From contig CM072885.1 of NCBI GenBank assembly GCA_037013685.1, positions 67,621,785 through 67,685,784 on the forward strand: a stretch of DNA of 64,000 bases, in the 5' to 3' direction. The notes under the pieces are model-generated. The model did not search any database and was not told the DNA's origin. It worked only from the letters and a program-made list of their open reading frames with translations. The position numbers and the translations under genes were made by a program. Below are positions 38,411 through 64,000 of the stretch, piece after piece; position 1 is the stretch's first letter; each line of letters opens with the position of its first letter. The stretch is from Acridotheres tristis. Its lineage: Eukaryota; Chordata; Aves; Passeriformes; Sturnidae.

Positions 38411-41400
38411 TATGAATAAGGAGAGCATCAGGGAAGAGTTTTTGTAGCAGTGTGTGCCACCTGGAATCGTGCAAGCTGAGCCCCCCCAGGCAGCTGCAGT
38501 CACCTGCCAGTGCCACAGGTGTGATGCTGGCACCTGTCCCACAAGCATCACTCCCATGCCAATCTCCAGGATGGCACAGGGGGGTACTTTGTGGGTGGCC
38601 TCCCCTGAAAATGTGAAATGAGAGGCAGCCTGTTCAATAATCTCCTCTGAGCACAGGGCTGGTGATGGCACCAGCCACAGCAGCCACTCTCCTCCCTGCC
38701 CCTCCCAGGCTGTCACCCACCCTTTACTGGGACAGTTCCTGCTGGAGCAGCTCCTGCAGCAGCCTCCAGATCCAGGCAGGCTGCCATGCACCGAGCAGCT
38801 GTGCAGCTGGGCCACATCTGGCTTAGACACTTCTCCCCAACACCCATTTTGGAGAAGAGCATGAGATCTGGACCCCCTGGTCTGGTTGCTATCAGAGTGC
38901 CTCACATCTCAACCAGGAGAAGAGCTGGAAAATCCTAAAGACTATTGATTCATGTTGCATTTTTGTCTCTCTTTACCTTAGAACATTGGCCAAGATTACT
39001 GCCTTCAGCTTGATCCCAGTCTTCCACCAGCAGCTATCAGTGAAGTGCTCACAGCCCAAAGAAAGCAAATGTGGAATAAAAGTCCCTGGAGATAATACAG
39101 TCCTTCGACTTGGTCTGGGACAGATGTACTTAAGAACTGGCCCCAGCCCACCCTAGGAGTGCTGATTCTTCATCTTCTGGTAGGAACCACAGAACCTACT
39201 GCCAGGTCTGGTTTTGCTTCACATTTATGTCCAGCTAAGCAGGGAACAAATGTTGGATTTCTCTCCTCCAAAGCACCAAGCCGCCTCCAGCCACCTCAAA
39301 CCTAAAAAGAGGAGGGTTTCAAAAGGCACCTACTTAGAGGAATGAGGAGGGGAAGAGAGGAGAGGGAAATGTTTATGAGGAGACAAGCATAACCTCTTTC
39401 TGCTGTGCAAGCTACCTGAAAATGAAATATGCCCCAAACCATCAAAAGTCTTTTCAGGAGAGTGGCCTGGGCACAGCTGCTGCAGCTTTGCATTCCCAAC
39501 AGGAACAGCCATCAGCCATACCTGGCCTTTGCTGAGCACTGAGAGCAACTGTGCCCCCCAGTTGCACCTCCCCTGCTCCTCTGTCTCTCAGGACAAACTG
39601 CCTCCACGTGTGTGGAGGCAATGCCATCTCTGAGCCACCTCCCAGCTCCCAGGAACACAATTTGCTGTTATATTATCCGGGAACCAAAGGCCAGAGCAAA
39701 TATGATGCATTTCCTCCATCTGATAACTACTCTGCTACTGGCCTGGAAATGCTGAATAAAGCAGCCATGGTGAGCAAAATTGCCACAACTATGCACAGGA
39801 AGGGGATAAATAGAGGCTGACACTGGATGGCACATTAGAGGAACCTGGAGACTGCTCAGTGGAGAAAGAAGCCAAAGTAAGCACAAAGGATTGACTCCTG
39901 CTTGAGCCACTAAGCTCTGTCCCAGAAAGGCATGCACTTTTTGAAACTGCAGTAGCAAAAGTAAAAAACTAGGGCCTGCAGTTCCTGCATGGCAGAAGAT
40001 CCTGCTGCAGCCTTTCAAACAACCTCATTCAGAGACAGCCTCCCTAGTGAATAACTGCTTCCAAATAATGGCTTGAAGAAACAGAATCCTGAGGCTGGAA
40101 GAGCCCTGTCCTCACTGGATGCCTGCAGAGCACTCAATTCTGTGCCCACGTTTGTATAGTTACCTACATATATATTTATAAAATAATAAAACACAATATA
40201 ATACAAGCAGGAGCTGAGTAGCAAGCAAAGACTCCTGAGCCTGAAGACTTCAATTATATTTTAGCATCTCCTACTTTCCCCTCAATTCCATGAGGTACCA
40301 CCAGTTCTCAGGCCTCTTTGCTATTCCCACTTCACCCTTGCACAGTAACTGTGGGAATAGAGCCTGAACACATTTTAGGGAGAGGGCAGAAGTCACTGCT
40401 CTTCCAAAATCCAGTCGTGGGCCTCCTGATGTGAAAGCTGATAGTTGCATTAAGAAATTAAAACTCACCAGTTTGTTGTTGCAGCCAATGAAACAACTGG
40501 AGGACATTTTCATACCAAGAACCATATACCAAAGGAAATCACAATTCCAGCAGTGGTGCTTAAATGGCAGAGAAGTGAGAGGCATGGGATGAGCAGATTG
40601 ATCAGGTACAGGGTAAACTGAGGGATAGAAAGGGAACTGTATATTGGGACCACTGATGGCCTTTCCTTATGCTCTGCACATCCTACTCTTTTAAATTGAA
40701 GATACAAGTCTGAAAGTGCCTGCCTGGAGAGAGAACGAGATCAAAGCCATTGAGAGGGCAGGGATTTGCATGTCCCTGCACCCTCTCTGCCTGCAAGGAG
40801 GATGCTCTGGCAGGAAAAAAACCTCAGAGCTTAGACAGGGCTGTAGTCAACTGATTCCTGACAGAAAACCCAAAATCTGCTTTTAAACAAGCAAGATTTG
40901 GGCAGTGATCTCAGAGCATCTGTTCATACTTATTTAAACAATCTAAAAAGTAAGGGGAAAAAAAAAAAAGACATTCAATTCACAAGTACTGCACTAGTAA
41001 CACAGAACACAGTTTCCATTCAGGGAGGAATCCAATAATCAGTCATTGGTTGACAGAGTGAGAGGTCTTCAGAAGGTTCCCAAAAAAAGTTTTCTATGCA
41101 AAAGCTGACAAAGTGAAAACTTGGGCATTCAAAAAAATGGTCAAAAAGAAATAAAACATGAGTTCTGTTTTTCCAGCTTCCAAAAATCAGAATTACAGCA
41201 GATTTTAAAAAAATCCTTGCACTGCCAGAAGATGTTCTCTCTTATAAACACCACAAGCAGCCCTGATCTGAGCACAAGGAGTGAGTGAGAGCCACCAACT
41301 CCTGGCCACTGCTCAGCAGCAGCAGTTTTGTCTCTTGTTTTGTTCCTCTGGTCACCAGCAGCCCAAGGCAGTGCAGGAGGGAGCCGAGGGACCTGTGCTG

Positions 41401-43510
41401 CCAGGTTTCTTCTCTAACCTGCCCTTGGCTGCCCTGCTGACAGAGAAAAGGAGCTGCACTCCCAGCACTCATCCACTGCTCTCAGACATAACATGAGCAA
41501 GACCTGGAGCCTTCAGGCAGCTTCCCAGGTGGGTGCATTTCTGCCTGAAGCAAGAATCACAAGCCTTCACACCATGGCTGATCCTCTGTCTACAAGTCAT
41601 TCCTGTTCTGGTAGTCAGTTGCAACATATAACACCAAGTCCCTTCGAGGCTTATTCATTTTTCCTCAAAGAAAAAAAAAAAAGTAATTTGTCAGTTTTGA
41701 TAACTTAAGGCAATCTTATTTTTCTAGTGGTAAGTGCCAGAAATGAAAAAGTTCAGCTTCAAAATAGATGCAGCTGATGCCTGCAGAAAGCTAATCCCTC
41801 CAGCCAAGAGCAGGAGTGGCAGGGGAGCAGGGAAGGGGTGCCCAGGCACAAAGCACAGAGGGTTCAGTGGATTTGGGCTGGTTGGGTTGTCTCACTACAC
41901 ACACACCAAAAGGAGAAGGTGGCTTGAGAGCCCTTTGGAGGGAAGGAAAGGGCAGGCGCTGCTGCTCATGAGCTTCACTCTTTGCTACTTTGACTATCAA
42001 ATTCCAAGCCACATGACCCTTTTGCCACCATGAATTCAAACAGTGATGCTCAGGGAGCTGACTAGATCAAGAGGTCGTGTGGAGCAATATACCCAAACAC
42101 AAGGTATTTCCACCATGAGCATTAATTACTTCCCTTCAGTCAGAGAGGCTCACAGCATCTCAGCTCTTTTTGATGAGGACACTCCATTCCTGCTCCCTGC
42201 TTGCCAATCATCTGACAAGTGCTGGGAATGTGGTTTCATTAAGTCTGTCACAGCCCAAATACAGAACTTTCATGGTGATGTGTTCAGATTGGGGAATTAA
42301 TTGAAAACATGGAGCCAGTGGAACTTCTAATTTTGGTGTTCTCCATAACTGGGATCTAGAGGAAAAAGGAGAATGGTCTTTGATATTCTGATTTACCTTG
42401 AAAGGTTCCTACTACAAGGTTTGAACTGCATACACTCTAGTGCTAGAACAGAATCCATGGATTCACAGGAGCAGACCAGGAAACGGCTGTTTTACTGCAG
42501 CCCAAATCTGGTGCTAGTGATGCCAATGGACAGTCAGCAGTCACACAGCTTCTGTGGAAGGAGCCAGGCAGCCCTTAGAGGGTGGGAGGTGAGGCCTCCC
42601 TGCTGTGAAGGAAAAGCATTTTGGGAAGAGCAAAACAGAAGCCTGCAAAGGGAGTTCATCCTGATTTCCTCTGGCCTCACTTCCCTGAGAACAGGGACTG
42701 TCCAAGGTGTAATGGAAAGGCCCTGGGGGAGGAAAGCAAAAAGCACAAGAAACAATCATGTTTCTCTGAGATCATCAGAGCTGAGGAACAGGGATGTGGA
42801 ACAGCTGCTGCTTAGGGCAAAGCAAAGTGAGCTCCTTTTTGCAGAAATCTCGGGTGTTGCTTGTCCAGCAGCACTCTGTGCGCACTCTGTAAACAGGAGT
42901 TACACAAAGGCCATGCCCACTTTCTGCTCCAAACAAGAATCCATCAGCTTCTACAATCACATTACTCAGCAAGAAAAAAAAAAATCCTGTAAGTTATGAA
43001 CACCTTTCCTGTGGCTGTGCATTCTTCCATCATTTATTTGTTCAGCTTTGTGCACTAACTGCCCTAAATCCCAGAGTCTGACCATTCCAAGACTATTTGT
43101 AGCAGAAGCCAGAGGAAACCAGTGCCATGGTAGATGGTAAGGCCCGGGAAGTGAGAAACAGAAACTGGGCTGTGTCCCAACCTCAGCAGCAGGATACAAA
43201 CCTGGCAATGGGTTACAGCCGTGCAGCCTCCTCTTCTGGCAGCAGGTGAGAGCAGCAGCACCACTCTCACCTGGGGCTGGTCCCTCAGCAGCAGGCAGGG
43301 ATGGTTCCACTCCTCCACCAGGTGCTCTCAGCAGCCCTTGTCTCTCCCAGGAGTGTTTCTAGGCAAAGCTAAAGCATCTACAGGAGGTAGGTGATTTAAG
43401 AGACCGTGGGAAAGGAAATAATGGGATGTAGTACTAATACACTGACAATGCCTAGATTAACTCAATTTCCAGCTGTATGAAGTGAAAAGTTGGATCGTTA
43501 GCTGACAGAA

Positions 43511-43527
43511 GTAAACAATGTGTTTAC
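43511..43527. promoter_or_regulatory. Inverted pair of forkhead motifs
   Basis: GTAAACA and TGTTTAC face each other with a 3-bp spacer, a perfect 7-bp inverted repeat of the FOX core. It is about 7.7 kb upstream of the SLC6A13 promoter. Function is only a suggestion. Confidence 0.3.
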
Positions 43528-45084
43528 ATCCCACATCCTATAAAACCTGAGCTGTTTCTCAGATTCATAGCAAGGATTTGCGTGGGCTCTGCTGCTCCTG
43601 TCACAGCACAGCAGCAGCAAACGCCTCCTTCCCCTGGGGAGCCTCAGCCACGCCCATGGGGATCACCAGGAAAGCTTTGAATTGGGGCTGTGACAGACTT
43701 AATGAAACCATGGCTTGGGGGACCAACCTGCAAGAGAATGCAGCCCTTGGTTCAGCTGCCCTATCACCCACCCTTTAAAAGCAGGTGCCAGGTGGCCAGA
43801 GACACCAACCATCATGCCAGGACCTGTGCAGAGCTGGCTGCTCTCCTCCGATATCAACACCCACAGCAGCTCCTCTGGCACTTGCTGTAAATGCCTTTTT
43901 GCGGGGGGAGGTGATACACAGACTACCCAAAACTGACCTCTGAAAAGCCTCCAATTAAGACACAAGGCCCCACCCCGGATTAAAACTATTCACTGCAGCA
44001 GAGCTTTCGTTTCAAAGCCATTCAGAGCATCGCTCCTTACAAACATTTATTTTTCAATAAATCCTTGCTACTTTCATTTCCTTTACCTACAACTTAACAC
44101 CCATTTGCCACGAGCCATCCCATGACAAAGCTCAGTGCTCTCCATGTCTTCCTGTGCAGTTTCCAGCTGCCCCACGCATTTATCACCCTCCCAAAGCCAT
44201 TCCAGCACGGCTGGAATGCCGATAAGGGCTGGATTTATTGCACCTCCTCTCACTGCCTTGGTGCTCCAAGCAGAGCTTGGACCAAACACATTCTTAGTGA
44301 CCACGGCTGGAGAGTATGTGAAGGAGTTCCCTGCTTTTCCTTTGCATCTAACTGGAGTAAGCCTCAAATCTTGCCTTTAGCAGACCACAGCACTCAACCT
44401 CTTACAGCAATTTTAACAGTTATTTCAGGACTGATACGAAGAAACTTTTTCCACCCCTAGGAAAACATCTGAACCTTAGGAAAAATAGGAAGATCAACTT
44501 TCTTGATAGACTGTGATGAACCCTCTGTACATCACACCCATTCAATGAAGAGGAGAAAGATGGAACCAATCCTCCTCAAACCAACACCCATGAGGGGTAA
44601 CAGTCACCACTATCATCTTGGCCTAATCTGGTTGCCCTCTGTGATGAACTCTGCATAAGGGGAGAACAGTGGGTGTTTACCCTGACTTAGAGGAAAAACA
44701 CACTTGGGGACTAGAAGGACAACCTAAAATGGCAGTGAAAAATGGGGTAGGCTTCAGCATCACCAATTTGAAATCTTGGAGATGAGCAGCTGCAAGTGCA
44801 GTAGCTCAGGTGTTCTGTCTTACCCACCTGGGCAGTGGCATAGAGCACACTCAGATGACATCAAACAATGCTGGCAGAGGACAGGAGCAGCAGAGCCCAA
44901 AACAGAGGGAGGAGGGAACTCCCATTCAGTTGGATCTTTCCTGGCTGAAGTGATGTGCTGATGGAAAGTTTAAGTCTTGCATTTGAGAAATTACAAACCA
45001 GAAGACCTGGGGCTAATGGTAGCCAGAATTAAACAGTCAGCAGTATTGGCAGCCCCAGAGGAGGCTGCACAGCAAAAGTACGAG

Positions 45085-45565
45085 CAGCAGGTTAAAGGAA
45101 GTTATTTCCCCCCTGTAATCAACATTTTTAAGCTGTACCTAGAGTAACAGATCCAGTTTTGGGCTCCTCAGTACATTGTACAGCATGGAACAAGGACCAC
45201 CAAGACTGTCAGAAGGCTGCAGCTCATGCCATGGCTCAAGGGAGGCTGAGCTGGGTTTGTGCAGTTGGAAACCAAGGCTGCAGGACCTGCACTCTACAAC
45301 TACCTAATGGATGATTAGAGAAAATATGGAGCCAGACTGACAACAGGAACATTACAGTAAGTGGATTTTGCACTGAAGATGCTACAAAACCAAATGGGAA
45401 ATCAAGAAGTCGTTGAATGCTCATCCCTGGAAATACTCAGAATTTTATTGGACATAGCCCTTAAAAATTTCACCTACTTTTAAAGTCAGCACCTGCTCTG
45501 GTCAGGAGGCTGACCCAGATGACCTCCAGAAGTACCCCCCAACCCAAATTACTCTACAACTCTAA
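45085..45565 (+). mobile_element. CR1 retrotransposon fragment with 3' end
   Basis: An old, diverged CR1. Recognisable pieces in order are AAGGAAGTTATTTCCCCCCT, CCAGTTTTGGGCTCCTCAGT, CTCTACAACTACCTAATGG, TCATCCCTGGAAATACTCA, and the 3' end GATGACCTCCAGAAG...CCAACCCAAATTACTCTA. Plus orientation. The TTTATT inside it is not taken as a KDM5A polyadenylation signal. Confidence 0.75.
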
Positions 45566-46229
45566 AAACTGAAAAGATCAATGCAAGTTTCACAGTGTGA
45601 CTGATATAACCAGACAACTGCCTGTTACCTTATGCTGTGTGACTGTTTCCACCCCTTCAGACTCTTCCCATATCGACAATATTACCTCTTAAGTCTTCAT
45701 TACCAATGGTCCAGGCTGCACAAGCATTCAGCTACAGATGTGTCAAAAGCATAAATCCTAAAGGAAATGGTACTGAAGGTCAGCAGTGACATTTATCTCT
45801 CTGTAAGCAAAGCAGCCAAATTCTGGGCCTTGTTTTTTACAAGAAAAACCTGAAAACACATAGTTTGTACAAGCTATACACCTCAAGCCCTAGCCATTTT
45901 CAGCTCCTCACAACAGCTCAGGTAATTTCTTTGACCTTTTGTGGCAGACACACAAAAAGAAATAACACCAGCAGTGGCAAGTAGCCTTTGTAGACTAGAG
46001 CATTAAGGCATGTACCTTTCTAGACACATGAGCTAATGCTTCTTGTGTATTGAGATTTTGTCCCCAAGGCATGAGAGAGTTTTCCCACAGCTGTAGCAGA
46101 CCCATAAGAACACTTTCATCTTGGCTTTGGCTGGCTTCTCTCCATGTGCTTTTACAAAAATTCAAACCCCTAGGATCTGGAGACAATACCACAGCTGTAG
46201 CTTTGGGTTTTTCAACCACTAACTACAGG

Positions 46230-49091
46230 TTTTTCCAAAAGTTAACATTTATTCATAAGTTCATACTATCAGCAATCCTTTGATAGGAATTAACGCTCTT
46301 AAAAAACAAGCTCAAAACAATAAGATGTAAAGCTAATAATGGTCTTCAGTTTATGAACACCTTATCCAAAAGCAGACGAGACATCTGTGACCAGAAGAAA
46401 GTGTGGCAACCTCCTTCCAACAGTGGAACTGAGGCTCTCCATGTGGCTACATGAAAAACAGCTACTAAAAATGTGACTTTTTGCATATGATTTACACATT
46501 TCTTTCTGTTGTTTGCTCTTTCCTGTGCTTGTTACAAGCAGAATGACCACTGTTGCATTGTAGTGCTGTTTGTTTCCATCTTGCTACCGTCAACACTCTC
46601 CACCACACCTTCTAGGCAGAGAAACAGGAACATGCAATGTGGATTTACTCCAAGGTCTCTTTTCCAGTTGATGGCAATGACATACAATGACTTCACTGTG
46701 ACAGAGAATGCAGGAATGGTTACGAGGATGTGCTCAGTGGCTAACAGGAGATGCTAACCATATTTTCCCTGTTGTGTAACAAATTCTAGGAGTCAGGAAA
46801 GAATACAGAACACTGGGATTCTTTAAGAAATCTTGTACTAGTCTACTTCTGGAACGATTAAACATCTGTGACACAGAGTTTATCCACTCCATATAGGGAA
46901 ACATTTATGTAGTACCATCAGTTAAAGCTTGAAGGAAAAGTAACAACTGTTTAAATCAGTTTACCAAAACTAAGTTTACATTGAGAAGAAAAAAAAAAAA
47001 GTAACTGGAGGCAAAAAAGGGTATGTCTATCCAAAGCATAGACTCCTTCATAAATAAGTAAACAAATAATACTCTTAAATTTGCTAGGGTGCCCATTCAG
47101 CCACATGCTTAACCACAGCTTGCTTTTGCTTTTAACACCACATTAAGTCTTTAAGGAGCAGGAATTAGAAGTCTGTGTCCAATTTGCACTCAAAGCTCCC
47201 AAGACTCTGGATCTTCTGCCCTCCATTTCTTTTTCTTTTGCACATTTTTCTCTTCCCAGGTAGCAGGCACGCATAGAAGAAAACAATAAAGTTCTGTCTA
47301 CCTGAGCTGAGTTGGTTTTTTTTTTTTTGGATGGATAATTCTGCCAGATAAATAAACTTCCAAATATTAGAGAACAAGAGAAGGGACACAGAACAGTCAA
47401 GACAGCACACTTTTGTTTTTGTCAATATTTCTTTAAATCCCAATCCAGCTCCTAGTAAGACTGGACACTACTTACAACACTCCTAGAACTGCAGAAGAAT
47501 GGAAACACAATAGGGAGCGAGTGGAGAGGGGGACAAGACAGCCCAGGGGCTGATTTCAGACATTCACATACACAAGGCCAGCATCCACTGGAGTCATTAA
47601 GGCCCAGATGCCCCACTAATAGGAACAAACCCAAACACAAAGGTAGCACATGAAATGTATTTACCTATTTAAACACAGGCAGCTGGTCAAGCTAGAATGG
47701 GGAAGGTAACTGCTAATTCCTTGTACTACAAGGAAGGAATGGAGTAAAAAAACCCAAGCCCACGGGCAGGTTTTTGCTTTGTGAACCTCTGTCTGTGCTG
47801 CTGGTTAACAGTGGTAAGTATAAAAAAATCAAAGAAAAATAATCTATTTATAGAACAAGTCAGTAGTCTGAGACATTTAGAAAAAAGTAAAAACAAGTCC
47901 TTCTTTAAAAATGGATTTACTAAAACAACTGTCACCCAGGATGACCCCAAGCCCTCTGGTCCTCTGGCAAAGCCAGGGGCAACTTCAAACAAGAACTGTT
48001 GCTGATTGTACACTGGTACACATCCAGCAAAGCCAGCAGGGAGGGGTTTGCACTGTGAACAGTATCTGCAGACTGCTTGCTGCTATCACAGGAGGCCATG
48101 CCCATAGCCTGGTGATACTGGAAAGAGTTGTAAGTGAAACTTTTCACAGAAGCACGTCAGTATAACCTCTGAGGTAAGTGGGCTGTCTTCTTTCCTTCCC
48201 ATCCCTGGGTACAGATCTCAGAAGCTGTGCCCTGGCTGCTGTACCTCCTTGCCAGCTCCATCCTGTGCCACACAACTTTAATGTGCAGGACTGCAGAACT
48301 CTAAGCAGAGCCTAGAACAGGAGAGAGCATCCCTGTGGAAAGGGAAGCACTCTGCTCTTCCCAAGTTCTGGTCTAGCTAAACATTATCAATGCTTTCTGG
48401 TCCTCCTCAGGACACGAAGATCGGTTGTTTCCCACTGAGGAAAAAAATTTGCCTAGTGGACTAGAGTTGGGTTTCTTTTTTGGTAAACAGAACCTTTGCT
48501 GATTTCTGAGATTGAGCTCCTCTGCCCTTTAGCTACAAAGAGAAATGAAAATAAATTCATCCACTTGCTTCCACCCTTATAGTGTAGTGTTAGCTGCCTG
48601 GATATGGAGGCAATTTCATTCTCCCAAGACATTGCTCTACACTGGGTTGGCATGGAGAGGTGAAAGACAATTTCCAAAGGTCACCTCCTTAGGGTAACCT
48701 GGTAAGTCTAAGAGCTCCAGCCTATGCCCACCAGTGCCAGGCCAGCTCCACTGCCAACATGTACTTTTAACACCCTCAAGTGTCTAATCTAACAGCCTCG
48801 AGTTTGCTCAGTCCTTGAGAGCAACAGCCACGCTCAAAGATGGAAACAGCCAAGTCAGAAAGCACTGGCTGGAGCTCCTCATCAGGCAGGGTCTGCATAG
48901 ATGAGTCGGTGCCACTGTGCCTTGACACTCCCACTGCAGGAAGGAAGCCAGCTGTGAGGAACAGACCAACTCCACTGCACATCTGTACATCCTTGGAAGA
49001 GAAGCTCGGGGGCTACATCAGCTTCACGCCCTCTCGTTCTGAAGGGTTCCAGAGGTCCATTTCCCAACGAGTTCTGGGCATCAAGCAGTTG
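46230..49091 (-). other. KDM5A: Probable KDM5A 3' UTR
   Basis: Follows the stop codon at 49092-49094. Mammalian KDM5A has a multi-kilobase 3' UTR, and no intervening gene is seen. A canonical minus-strand AATAAA at 46248-46253 would give about 2.85 kb; the CR1 at 45.1-45.6 kb would lie beyond it. A variant ATTAAA near 48.28 kb would give a shorter form. The true end is unresolved. Confidence 0.35.
46248..46253 (-). terminator. Candidate KDM5A polyadenylation signal (AATAAA)
   Basis: Canonical hexamer on the minus strand, 2.84 kb past the stop codon and before the CR1 fragment. Confidence 0.3.

Positions 49092-64000
<14,909 letters not shown>

Larger units (their letters stand above)
36307..45084. 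other. Intergenic DNA between SLC6A13 and KDM5A
   Basis: No exon with recognisable similarity is seen. It includes an A-rich block at 36.66-38.41 kb, a palindromic forkhead-type site at 43511-43527, and a 208-codon plus-strand open frame at 42373-42999 without a recognisable domain, upstream exons or promoter. The open frame is probably chance. Confidence 0.7.

Noticed and set aside
45443..45448. Minus-strand AATAAA as the KDM5A polyadenylation signal
   Set aside because: It falls inside a plus-oriented CR1 fragment, so I prefer the hexamer at 46248-46253; neither is proven.

Overview
The window looks like bird nuclear DNA. It carries three fragments of chicken-repeat-1 (CR1) retrotransposon, two LTR-like blocks, GT-AG introns of 0.15 to 8.7 kb, and two genes whose encoded proteins closely resemble vertebrate SLC6A13 and KDM5A. 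These two genes are also neighbours, in the same orientation, on human 12p13.33. The species is not determinable from what I can see; a neoavian or passerine bird would fit.

Both genes are on the minus strand. SLC6A13 (GABA transporter GAT2) occupies about 4.8 to 35.8 kb and is complete: 14 coding exons joining in frame to 606 codons plus stop, with a probable non-coding first exon in a CpG-rich promoter near 35.8 kb. KDM5A (the H3K4 demethylase RBP2/JARID1A) enters from the right edge. The last ten coding exons (845 codons plus stop, roughly the C-terminal half) lie between 49.1 and 63.2 kb, followed by a long 3' UTR. The JmjN, ARID, PHD1 and JmjC exons are outside the window.

Layout: 1-4.8 kb is intergenic, with an AAAC-rich simple repeat, one copy of a ~490-bp duplication, a 9-bp minisatellite between GC-rich arms, and a CTCF-like site. 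5.2-34.5 kb is the SLC6A13 coding region, with the second duplication copy in its last intron. 35.7-36.15 kb is a CpG-rich, possibly bidirectional promoter. 36.2-45 kb is intergenic with no gene I can support, and includes an A-rich block at 36.7-38.4 kb. 45.1-45.6 kb is a CR1 fragment. 46.2-49.1 kb is the inferred KDM5A 3' UTR. 49.1-64 kb is KDM5A.

The genes do not form a functional pathway. One imports GABA and related amino acids at the plasma membrane; the other is a chromatin regulator. Their adjacency is conserved synteny. I found no previously undescribed biological system. The most notable structures are the near-identical direct repeats flanking the terminal SLC6A13 exon, and a CR1 insertion supplying sequence just upstream of a KDM5A splice acceptor.
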